Shown here piece after piece: positions 34,846 to 45,273 of a stretch of 64,000 bases of DNA. Made by a program: the position numbers and the translations under genes. The notes under the pieces were generated by a model. The model was not told the origin of the DNA, made no database searches, and worked only from the letters and a program-made list of their open reading frames with translations. Source of the stretch: Henckelia pumila (taxonomy: Eukaryota > Streptophyta > Magnoliopsida > Lamiales > Gesneriaceae); NCBI RefSeq assembly GCF_033568475.1, contig NC_133123.1, positions 5,704,001 to 5,768,000 on the forward strand, in the 5' to 3' direction. Position 1 is the first letter of the stretch. Every line of letters starts with the position of its first letter.

Positions 34846-35648
34846 CACTCAATGAAAATCAGAATAAAACATAAAAGATCTGCCATAAAAACATGTATGT
34901 AGCTTATATGGTGTTAAAGAAAGGAGTTAAACATGCCTTGATAATTATTTGACAACGAACGATGCGTTTACGGGACTCCGGGACGACGAACGGACCAAAA
35001 ACCTTCAAAGGTGGAGCTTGGTTGGATCGGCTATGGAGTTTTCTGCCAAGAGGGATGATGGAGGCGTGAAGGAGGGTGGAAGAAAAGAGTTATCGGCTAA
35101 TGAGATAGTGGTAGGGTAGGTTTAGGTTTTAAATAGATTAAATAGAATTAAAATGAAATATTAATTAATATAATATAGTTAGGTAGATAATATGACATAA
35201 AATATAAATTTTTAAACTAATAAAATTAATAATAAATCTGATATTAAACCAAAATCCCGAAATAATAACTTTGGGAATTTTTAAATATTAATAAAAGTCA
35301 ATAAAATGACTTATTTTGACTAAAAATCAACTATTAAATAAATATATAACTAAATACTAAAATTTTCTTGACAAAATATCTTAAAATAACATTTTAAGGC
35401 TAAAACAACTCATAAAATATTTTTGGCTAAATATTTTGGCATCTCGTCCGTCCACGGTCCCGTCTACGCGATCAAAACCAATTAATTTCCATAAATCACA
35501 AAAATCACTAATTTTGGGTTAAATGCTAAAATAACTTAAATCATATTCATATAAATGTCATTTAACCCAAATATAAATTTTTAAATAATTAATTTCCCTA
35601 ATTATGCATGCGAATTCACGTATTAAAATTTTCGGGTGTTACAACGAC

Positions 35649-38600
35649 TTTGATTGCATTCTGGGGATAGATATGCTGACTACCTATCGAGCTTTAGTGG
35701 ACTGCTATCAGAGATTAGTACGCTTTCATTTGGAAGGGAGCGAAAGCTGGTTTTTCTATGGAGAGAGAGCGCGACCCCCGATGCCTTTGGTATCAGCTTT
35801 GAGAGCCTGTCGAGCTCTAGAGTCTGGCGGAGAAGGCTACCTTATCTATGCAGTTGATTTGTCCGCTGAGAGCATTGGGATAGAGAGTATTTCTATTGTG
35901 GATGAATTTCCAGATGTATTTCCTGATGAGATTCCGGGTTTTTCTCCTGCTAGGGAAGTCGAGTTTGGCATAGAGTTGATGCCGGGTACTTCACCTATTT
36001 CTCGAGCACCGTATCGTCTGGCTCCGTCAGAGATGCATGAATTGAAGAATCAGCTACATGATCTTTTGGACAAAGGGTACATTCGTCCTAGTGTATCTCC
36101 TTGGGGAGCTCCTGTTCTTTTAGTAAAGAAGAAGGATGGGTCGATGCGGCTGTGCATTGACTATCGGCAACTGAATCGAGTCACTGTGAAGAACAAGTAT
36201 CCGTTGCCTTGTATTGATGACTTGTTTGATCAGCTGCAGGGCACGTCAGTTTACTCCAAGATTGACTTGAGATCTGGGTATCATCAGTTGAGAGTCCGTG
36301 ATCAGGACGTAGCCAAGACTGCATTCCGTACTCGCTATGGTCATTACGAGTTCCTAGTGATGCCATTTGGTTTGACTAATGCGCCGACTATGTTCATGGA
36401 TCTGATGAACCGTGTCTTCAGGGAATATTTGGACAAGTTTGTCATGGTCTTCATTGACGACATCTTGGTTTATTCGCGCAATACGGAAGAGCATGTTTCT
36501 CACTTGCGGTTGGTACTACGGACTCTTCGGGATGAGCAGTTGTACGCCAAGCTGAGCAAGTGTGAGTTCTGGATGGATCGAGTGGTCTTTCTTGGCCATA
36601 TCATATCCAGGGAATGGATTTCTGTTGATCCAAGCAAGATTGAAGCGGTACTTAATTGGTCGCGTCCGACGACAGTTGCTGAGATCCGTAGTTTTCTGGG
36701 TCTAGCAGGGTATTATCGTCGCTTCATTCTGAACTTCTCTCAATTAGCTCGACCTTTGACGCAGCTCACCCGCAAGGGTGTGGACTTCGAGTGGTCCTCC
36801 GAGTGTGAGGAGAATTTCTGTGAGCTTCGACGGCGGTTGACTTCTGCGTCGGTGTTGTATTACCGTCAGGATCTGGAGGGTATGTGGTATACACTGATGC
36901 TTCTCTTCAAGGGTTAGGTTGTGTTCTGACTCAGAATGGGCATGTGATCGCATACGCTTCTAGACAGCTGAAGCTTCACATGGACAACTACCCAGTCCAT
37001 GATTTGGAGTTAGCAGCCATTGTGTTTGCTTTGAGGATCTGGCATCATTATCTGTATGGCGAGAAATTTGAGATCTTCACCGACCATAAGAGTCTCAAAT
37101 ATTTGTTCACTCAGGCAGAGTTGAACATGAGGCAGAGACGTTGGATGGACTTGCTTAAGAACTATGATTGCGAGATTAAGTACCATCCGGGAGATGCTAA
37201 TCTCACCGCTGATGCTTTGAGTCGCAAGGTGCGACTATCCGCACTTCAGACTTGTTCAATGTCTAGTACGATCAGTGACTGTTGTACTTCGGGATATACC
37301 TTCAAGCATAAGAAAGGTATGCAGAGTATCCAGATGTTTGCGATATTATCTGAGCCAGCTTTGTATTCACGGATTCGAGATGCTCAGATGTCTGATTCGA
37401 AGACCCAGCGTTTGGCTCGTCTAGCTAACGAGGGTAGCTCATCTGGATTTCACTATCAATCAGATGGCTTTCTGTGTTTGTCTGGTAGACTTGTGATTCC
37501 GTAGGATGAAGAGTTGCGAGAGGAAATTTTGTCTCAGGCACATCGGACTAAGTTGAGTATTCATCCTGGGAGCAACAAGATGTACAAGGATCTGCGTACT
37601 CGTTTCTGGTGGAAGGGAATGAAACACAGTGTTTATCAGTTTGTTTCGAGATGTTTGGTGTGTCAACAGGTCAAGGCAGAGCACCGACGACCTGGAGGAT
37701 TGCTTAACAATCTGCCTATTCTTGAATGGAAATGGGAGTTTATCACAATGGACTTTGTGACCCATTTGCCGTTATCCCCGAGGAACTGTGATGCTATCTG
37801 GGTTGTGGTGGACCGACTCACCAAGTCAGCGCATTTCATTGCCTATAACCGAGAGTACTCTGTGGATCGCATGGCACGAATGTACATTCAGGAAATCGTT
37901 CGACTTCATGGAGTGCCTGTGAGCATTGTCAGCGATCGGGACCCCAGGTTTACTTCTAGATTCTGGGGGAGTGTTCAACGTGCAATGGGTACTACTCTCA
38001 GTTTGAGTACTGCCTATAATCCGGAGACTGATGGTCAGTCGGAGCGCACTATCCGTACTTTGGAGGATATGCTTAGAGCGTGCGTCATGGATTTTGGTTC
38101 AGCCTGGCAGGATCATTTGCCATTGATCGAGTTCGCGTACAACAACATCTATCATACTAGTATTGAGATTGCACCTTTTGAGGCGTTGTACGGGAGACGT
38201 TGTCGTACTCCACTCTTCTGGGAAGAAGTGGGGGAGAAACAGGCCGAGGGACCGGAGTTTATCCAGCAGGTGATAGACATTGTTGATCAGATCAAAAAAT
38301 GGATTAAGACTGCACAGGATCGTCAGGCCAGCTATGCTAATATCAAGCGTAGGCCTTTGCAGTTCGATGTCGGGGAGAAAGTGTTTCTGAGAGTGTCACC
38401 TTTCCGTAAGATTCTCAGATTTGGCCTTAAGGGCAAGTTGTCTCCCAGGTTTATCGGTCCGTTTGAGATCTTGGAGAGCATTGGCGATTTGGCTTATCGA
38501 CTAGCTTTGTCACCGCATCTATCCAGTATTCACGACGTGTTTCACGTATCTCTGTTGCGACGGTATGTGGCAAATGAATCTCATATTCTGCAGCGGTCTG

Positions 38601-38785
38601 AGGTTCAGGTGAACAAGGATTTGACATATGTTGAGAAACCTATTCGTATCCTGGATTATAAGGATAAGGTTTTGCGGAACAAAGTCATTCCTTTGGTTTT
38701 AGTTCAGTGGCAGCGTCGAGGCACTGAGGAAGCTACTTGGGAGCTTGAGGACAGGATGCGTGAAGACCATCCTGAGTTGTTTTGA
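35649..38785 (+). pseudogene. Outer gypsy pol remainder, broken
   Basis: Resumes the protease frame right after the duplicated ACGAC. RT is well preserved ([26 protein letters not shown]). A frameshift near 36855-36890, at the RT/RNase H boundary, moves the reading to another frame. RNase H follows ([20 protein letters not shown]). An in-frame TAG at 37502-37504 precedes integrase, which has H/H/C/C residues (AHRTK, IHPG, CLVC), a DDE core and GPF. The chromodomain-like end stops at 38785. The breaks show the element is dead. I do not reconstruct the ancestral frame. Confidence 0.88.
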
Positions 38786-38910
38786 TTTCTTTCTTAAAGA
38801 TGTATTCAGCTGCAAAAATTTTGTAAATGTTTGATTTGAATGAAGGATGTTTCTGATTTCTGTTTTACATTCAGTACTTAAGATCTGTTTTCGAGGACGA
38901 AACATCTTAA

Positions 38911-40310
38911 GTGGGAGAGAATATAGTAGCCCGTACCCAAAATCAGTGATTTAGCGTTAATCAAATCATTAATCCTATTAAGTAAGAGTAAACGTGATTA
39001 AAGAAACTCTTAATGGGTTATCGGAGTCCGGAATTGGATTCAGAACACTTGAAAATGGTTTGTAGGTTGACAAGTTCGGAGGCTCCGAAGTTAAGGATCG
39101 GACGGTCCGAAGTCAGGGTTCGGACGTTCCGAAGAGTGGTTCGGACGCTCCGATATTGCTGCCGACAGTCGTCATGGATGACGTCATCATGCTGACGCAA
39201 GCAATGACGTAATATTGGGATCGAACAATCCGAAGTCGAGATCGGACGCTCCGATCGTGTTCGGATGCTCCGAAGTCCAGTTCGGACGATCTGAACTCCG
39301 TCTATAAATAGGAGGGCCGGGATTCAGATTTAGACGCACCAATCACCTCTTCTCTCTCAATTTCTTAGCCTTCCAGCTCAGATCTAGGGAATTCTAGGCG
39401 TCCCGTGGGGAATCCGAAAGTGGCATAGCGATCCAGGCATCGTAGCGGAGCTGTGGCCTAGTTTTGAGGCACTCGACAGCAAATGGCTAACGACGGACGA
39501 AGGTATAGCTTTTGCTTCCTAAAAATATTTAGGAGTATGCTTTAGCTTAGTTAAGGCTTTTAGAGCGCTATAATGATAGTAGTATCATTTGGCAGTGTAG
39601 CGCGGATTATAGGCGTGGACCTAGGGCTGATAGCACTTGCCTAGTATTTGAGGTACGAAAGTACTGTTCGAGATATCCTGACTGAGTATGCATGTATTAT
39701 GTGACTGCATGGTTTATATGTCATTGATTTATGCTGCATTCATTTGCATACTGAGTTATCTCCTTCGAGATGTCTGTTAGTAGGGTTTTTTTCTATCCTG
39801 TTAGTGGTTGGTCTTCCATCGATTTGGGTCCGGCATATCCACTTGTATTATGGTATGGGAGCCACCTCCTGAAGCGACGGCACAGCGTGCTACATACCAG
39901 GGTCCGGTCTGTCTCTGTCATCCGATCCTTGACCTCGAGTTTATAGGGAGTTTACTTTGCATGCATGTATACTCATACTCTCGTGCTGAGCGTTTTATGC
40001 TCACGTCTCGTACTCTGTGTTTCTGGACACCCTATTCCATGGGACAGGTTTGCGATTGGATGGGCTGGTGGATCCAAGAGGGGCTAGGCAGTGGTTGGCC
40101 AGCTGGAGCTTCGTCTAGGTTTTATTTCTGTTGTTTTGGGTTGATACAGCTATTCGATTTGGTTGTATAATATTTGGATAAATTACAGATTCCTTTCCTT
40201 GGGATTGTATTTATTTATGGTTTCCGCAAGTTTATTCTGATATCTGTTTTATTAAGTTAATTGCATGCCTAAGTTCTGTTTAGTAGGTGATCCGGATAAG
40301 GGTCACTACA
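38911..40310 (+). repeat. Polypurine tract and 3' LTR of the outer gypsy element
   Basis: GTGGGAGAGAA at 38911-38921 is the polypurine tract. The LTR runs 38922-40310; its first bases read TATAG where the 5' LTR has TGTAG, so the canonical TG end is lost. It retains the dyad array (39075-39295), TGACGTCA (39179-39186) and TATAAATA (39303-39310). Confidence 0.9.
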
Positions 40311-40502
40311 TACATAGGAACAAACTTCCTTCTTTTATTTTTATATTTCTTTAATTTCGTCATGGTATTTTGACTTTTCATACTTTTGAGTATTGTAAAA
40401 TCACCTTGAAAAATATGGTAAACATCTGGATCAATGATTTACTTAAATTTTGTAAAGAATCTTTGTTGTGTCCGCTTCACGCCTTCATCCATCTCTTTCC
40501 GG

Positions 40503-40927
40503 TAGGGGTGTTTATGGTTTGGTTAACCGCCCGAACCGAGTCGAAATCGAAAACCGAACCGAAAATTCGGTTCGATTTTCGGTTTTCGAATTTTCGGTTT
40601 TCGGTTCGGTTCGGTTTTTTTCGATCGGCTCACCGAAACGAACCGAAAACCGATTTTTTTGATTTTTTTGAATTTTTAATTATTTTTTAATATTTTAATT
40701 AATATTTTTATTTGTTTTTATTAATAAATAAATATAAAATAATTTAAAAATATATAAATTCGATTAAACCGAAAATCGAACCGAAAAACCGAAAAAATTT
40801 CGATTTTTAACCGAACCGAACCGTTAAATTCTGTTCGATTTTCGGTTCGGATTTTCGGTGAATTTCGGTTCGGTTAACCGAAATTTCGGTTCGGTTCGGT
40901 TCGGTTCGGACCGAATGAACACCCCTA
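40503..40927. mobile_element. hAT-type MITE rich in GGTTCG words
   Basis: 425 bp with termini TAGGGGTGTT and AACACCCCTA. The 8-bp duplication CTTTCCGG (40495-40502, 40928-40935) marks the hAT superfamily. The interior is made of short repeats of CGGTTCGGTT and its complement around an AT-rich core. Confidence 0.88.
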
Positions 40928-40935
40928 CTTTCCGG

Positions 40936-42002
40936 GGTCTTTGATACATGACATTTTAATTGTTTTAATTTAATTCCAAAATTAATATTTTTTTCACCTT
41001 GTGATCAAACCTGGAGACCAAAAACAATATAAATAAATAACTTAAATAAGCGCAAAGTATTAAATTAAGATACCGGATAAACATGAATACGAAGACATAA
41101 TAAAATCCTTTATAAAATCTCTATGTATTGATAAGCTCAAATCCTATATCCATAGAGATTTTATAAAGAATTATATATGTATATATATATGTATATATAC
41201 ATATATACACACACTAATATATATAGAAAACTTTCAGCTGCCCAACAATATTTCTCCACCTCGTCCCGACGTACTAAAACCCGGTAATTATTCCTTGTAA
41301 AAATCAGCACAGAAATAAAGCAACAATTTTACTCCTAAAACTTGTTCATTTTGTTTTACGTAGAATCAAGAATACGTGCCCATTAATTTATACTTTTTCT
41401 ATTTTTGATCATATTAATAATAAATTTGTATTTTTCATCATGTGCTTTGTATTTTTTTAGTCCTTTTTATTATCGTATTCCATCGTATCAATCGAAAATT
41501 ACTTATATGATAAACATGCATCCTGACATAGATTTTTGAAAGAAAACTTGGATGTATGTCGTAATTGTTTTTACATTAATATCCTATGGCACTCAAAAAC
41601 TCTATAACATCACATTAGCAATTTTCAATAGACGTGTAGGACTCCGGTCAAAGAGAAGACCCAACAAAAAACACAAGTTACGGATTAAAAATATAAATTT
41701 TATTATTAATTAACATAACTAAAAATGGAAAAAGTGAACATTACAAGAATACAGACGTAATTTTTCTTTATTAATATTATCATCATCATCATGGCTAATA
41801 GTTGGTTTATTATGAGACGGATAAAGTTTGTTTATATTTATAATAAAAAGTAATATTTTTGACATAGAAAAATAAAAATTAATACTTTATATGTGATCTA
41901 AATAAGAGATTTATCTTACAAAATTGACGAGAAAGATCATCTAACAAGAGTTTTTGTACATGTGTAAAGAGCCAAAACTTTCACCCAAACGATTCTTTTG
42001 GA
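40936..42002. other. Gene-free stretch with a small foldback
   Basis: AT-rich. A hairpin of about 70 bp sits at 41105-41172, arms TCCTTTATAAAATCTCTATG and its near complement. Nothing coding. Confidence 0.5.
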
Positions 42003-42010
42003 TCAAGTAG

Positions 42011-42208
42011 CAATGGCGGAACCAAGTAGAAGCTCACCCGGGCTTTAGCCCGGGTGGGTCCGAATTTTTTTTTTAATTTTGTATATAAAATTTTGAATAA
42101 TTTTTGTTTAATTTGGTGTTAGTTTGGGTAGTCCAATTCAAAATATAAAAAGATATGAGAGCTTAAAATTTTAGCACGAATGTATTAAAAATCCTGGGTC
42201 CGCCATTG
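42011..42208. mobile_element. hAT-type MITE (198 bp)
   Basis: Termini CAATGGCGGA and TCCGCCATTG are perfect inverted repeats, flanked by the 8-bp duplication TCAAGTAG (42003-42010, 42209-42216). A second internal palindrome, CACCCGGGCTTTAGCCCGGG, lies near the left end. Confidence 0.88.
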
Positions 42209-42539
42209 TCAAGTAGGTAACGTTACTACTTGCATTCTCGTAAATTTACGTGTAAATACAAATCAAATAGGTTGGTTACCTTTCAACAGAAAAAATTATT
42301 TGAAGTTGGCAGTTGGCACATCCTTACTCGTCGGTGATTTACAGATGGAGAAACAAACCAAACTCTACGTACAAGGCTTCTGGAATGCAAATATAATTTA
42401 CTTAGGCATGCACGTAAGAAATTCAATGTCTAATAATTATTTTCTTATAGAGGTTTCACGGATCTTTATCCGCGAGAGGGTTGAGTCAAATCCAATTATA
42501 TTTATAATTAAGAGTTATATTTTTGGCATAAAAATAATA

Positions 42540-42797
42540 AGACTAATTGCATCCACATCTCATGTGAAAAGTCTAAAAGACATAAAACCCAATGTGTAAA
42601 ATTAATAGCATGTAAGACCCTATATTTTAAAAAAATTAGCATTAAAACTCCTATGAGATGATATAAATGTGCCCGAGTTTGTATAACATAGGGGTGAAAT
42701 GTGCTACATTTTAAAAAACTGAGGGATGCATTAGCCTATTAATAGGGGTTTTATGCTTTTTAGACTTTTCACAGGGGGTGTGGATGCAATTAGCCCA
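42540..42797. mobile_element. Mutator-like MITE (258 bp)
   Basis: About 50-bp imperfect inverted ends (GACTAATTGCATCCACA and its complement, with GTGAAAAGTCTAAAA) are flanked by AAAATAATA (42531-42539, 42798-42806), 9 bp. The duplicated word is AT-rich, so the class is less certain than for the hAT elements. Confidence 0.7.
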
Positions 42798-42806
42798 AAA
42801 ATAATA

Positions 42807-43857
42807 CATTGTCATAAATGACTCAGTTAAAAAATATATCTCACAAAATTTAATCGCGAGACCGTTTCTAAAGAGTTTTTGTGTTTTTTAAATAGTGTTA
42901 GTAAATTATTAAGATATTTTATATTTATAGTTTCTAGATGTAATATTTGGCAGAGAGAATAGTCCAGGCTTGGGCAATTTTTGATTGAAAAGTTTCTACC
43001 ATGTTTATTTCCAAGTATTATCTATAATGTTAATAAATCAAAATCCCTAATGATAACTAACTTTTTGGCGAATTTTTTTTTCCTAATCTCAAAATTGTTC
43101 TTCACATGTTTTATATTTAATATATATAATTTGTTCTAAACTTGACCTTTAAAAAAAAATTCTTGAGATGTTATCATATTATAATTTGTAACAAATTACA
43201 TTTTATTATTGAATTCTCTGATTTTTCATATTTTATAATTAGAAAAAATAATCTTAATAAGTCTCATATAATATTTAATTTAATTTTTAAAAAATTATAA
43301 TTAAATCAAAAACTTTAGGAACAAAATACATATCATATTGTATGTAATTTAATTTTCAGAATATTATAATTAAATTAAGAACTATATGAACAAAATCTCA
43401 TATAATATTTAATTTAATTTTTAAATATTATAATTAAATCAATAACCTTAAGAACAAAATATACAATTTAAATATGATTACGTACTACCCACAAAATATG
43501 GACTTATATTGACCAGTTATATCATTTCAAAGTAACGGATAGAGAGAGTTTTTCTCCATATTAATTGAAAATTAAGATTTTTTAAATATATATGGTGGAT
43601 CACTCAAACAATTAAAAAAAATTAAAAAATACAAAATCTAAAAATCATATTACACTAAATATAAAATATCATAATAATTTATTCATAAACATTAAAATAT
43701 ATCACGATATATATGCTCCTACATTTATTGAATATTATATAATAATCTACCGATTTTCTTAACAATTAAGGCCTTATTCAACTAGTCAACATACAATTCC
43801 CACCCATATATAATCATATTATCATTTATAAAATCCTGTACGAATAAACTTTCCCAA
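42807..43857. other. Gene-free stretch upstream of DAO-b
   Basis: Very AT-rich. It contains near-repeated segments with TTTAATTTAATTTTTAAA around 43260-43450. No element ends recognised. Confidence 0.45.
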
Positions 43858-43867
43858 CTATAAAAAC
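43858..43867 (+). promoter_or_regulatory. Probable TATA box of DAO-b
   Basis: CTATAAAAAC lies about 75-80 bases before the ATG at 43941, which would give a 5' leader of roughly 50 nt. DAO-a has no box at the matching distance. Confidence 0.5.
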
Positions 43868-43940
43868 ATGGTTTTGCCCCGCTACATCTTCAAGAAATCA
43901 TAGCATATCAATTAATTAAAAGCTTGAAAAAGGCAAGAAA

Positions 43941-45273
43941 ATGGCCGTAACCAAATCAGTTCCAGTGATTGATATGCAAGATTTCTCAACTCTGCCGCAG
44001 AAATTAGTGAGTGCTTGCGAAGATTGGGGTTGCTTCAGGCTCATCAATCATGGGGTTCCTCTGTCCCTCATGTCTCATATGAAGGATGCAGTACGTTCTC
44101 TTCATGATCTTCCAATGGAAATCAAGATGAGAAATTATAACCAGCAGGAGCCTTCCAAAGGGTACACCCCACCTAACATAGCCAGCGCCTTTTTCGAAAG
44201 CCTCAGTTTATACGACGATGGCTCGGCCGCCGCCGTCGACGATTTCTGCTCTCAGTTGGGTGTATCTCCTCAGCAAAGGTGAAATATTATTCAACTTCCG
44301 ATCTATATATGTTAAGAATTATATTCGTGCACTTGTGCTAGCTGTTGAAATATTGTCACACATCGGTAGGATAGAGTTTTTGAAAGTCTTTAATATGGAC
44401 AAGACATTCCCTTATCTCTTCAGCTAGCTTTTGAGGTCAGTTAGGTCCAAGTTAATTTCTAATACTAGCTAGTTCTTGTATATATGTATATGTATATATA
44501 ATATATAATTAATGGTGATATATATTTTGCAGAGAGATTATCGTGAAATACACTGGTGCTGTTCAGGATCTTGCGAAGCTCTTGGGGAGTAAGTTGATGG
44601 AAGGTCTGGGATTGAATGGGGAGAAATTCAAGGAAGGAGTATGCCAGTTCAAAATGAACAAATATAATTATGGGTCGGAAACTGTGGGATTACGGGGTGC
44701 CGTGATGCATTCAGACGCTGGATTTTTCACCATACTGCATGATGATGAAGATGTCAATGGTTTGGAGGCCGTGGACAAAGCTACTGGAGAATTAATCTCC
44801 GTCGATCATGTTCCCGGGACACTTGTTTTTAATGTCGGAGATGCGGGCAAGGTATTTACCATTTTTAACGTAACGTAACATATATATATAAGTATCCTTG
44901 ACACACGCGATGGGCGCATATGCATATGCAATATATACGTTAGTTCCTCTGTTTTTTTTGTCTGTTTTTACTTTTGAGAACTATGATATTATATTAATAC
45001 CTGCTTGTGTAGGTGTGGAGTAATGGAAGGTTCCACAACGTGAAGCATCAAGTGCAATGCTACCAGGCTACTGTACGTATAACAATTGCGCTTTTCGTGC
45101 TGCCTGCGGAGGACGAGAATGTTCAAGTGTTGCCGGGGTTGGCGGATTCCGATCACCCCGCCCTCTACATGCCTTTCAATTTCGATCATTACAGAAGGCT
45201 ACGGATTTCTACTGATTCGCCCACCGGCGAAGCTCTTGAATTTTTCCGATCTCAGTCGGAATTGTTGAACTAA
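43941..45273 (+). CDS. DAO-type 2-oxoglutarate/Fe(II) dioxygenase, copy b
   Basis: Exons 43941-44278, 44533-44851 and 45013-45273 encode 305 residues. Exon lengths (338, 319, 261) and splice phases are identical to copy a. Iron ligands are H172, D174 and H231. The 2-oxoglutarate anchor again reads R241-I-T243 rather than R-x-S. Copy-specific changes include V-D-D-F-C-S-Q-L-G near 98-106 in place of V-N-H-F-C-T-Q-L-D, and MPFNFDHYRRLRIS near 272-285. The frame is intact. Intron 1 holds a solo TRIM LTR; intron 2 is only 161 nt. Cytosolic oxidation of IAA or a related acid is the family expectation. Two retained, intact copies suggest both are or were recently functional. Confidence 0.9.
44343..44464 (+). 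mobile_element. Solo TRIM LTR in DAO-b intron 1
   Basis: 122 bp beginning TGTTGAAATATTGTC, the complement of the LTR units at 918-1961. Flanked by the perfect duplication CTAGC (44338-44342, 44465-44469). Its terminal CTAACA has become CTAATA. It is inserted in the same direction as the gene and does not touch the splice sites. Confidence 0.88.

Larger units (their letters stand above)
22014..35643 (-). mobile_element. Solo LTR of a gypsy element, itself split by the young element
   Basis: The left part (22014-23847) begins TGAAACG; the right part (about 34847-35643) ends GGGTGTTACA. Together they make one LTR of about 2.6 kb. The 5-bp duplication ACGAC (22009-22013, 35644-35648) flanks the whole unit inside the outer protease gene. 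Layout matches the young element's LTR: the TGAAACG start, tandem repeats, a three-hairpin GC block and a shared stretch with GTCCACGGTCCCGTCTACGC near 35450. Sequence is well diverged, so it is a sister family. Sense is minus, since the complement starts TGTAACACC. No internal region of its own remains. Confidence 0.85.
19275..40310 (+). mobile_element. Outer Ty3/gypsy chromovirus (Tekay/Del-like), split by nested elements
   Basis: LTRs at 19275-20664 and 38922-40310 bracket a primer-binding site, gag, protease, RT, RNase H, integrase and a chromodomain-like C-terminus, in gypsy order on the plus strand. The C-terminal signature (EEATWELEDRM with a preceding LVQWQ) points to chromoviruses of the Tekay/Del type. 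Flanks are GACAT (19270-19274) and TACAT (40311-40315), a 5-bp duplication with one mismatch. By eye the LTRs differ at about 43 of 1390 positions. The coding region has two in-frame stops, one frameshift and a damaged zinc knuckle. It is further interrupted by 22014-35643. It cannot be autonomous now. Confidence 0.92.

Noticed and set aside
22014-35643. Level-2 insertion as a full element whose interior is the young gag-pol
   Set aside because: The young gag-pol has its own LTR pair of a different subfamily with adjacent primer site and polypurine tract; the two outer parts complement each other as one LTR.
42300-42599. 99-codon open frame
   Set aside because: It runs into a MITE, lacks any recognisable motif and has AT-driven composition.
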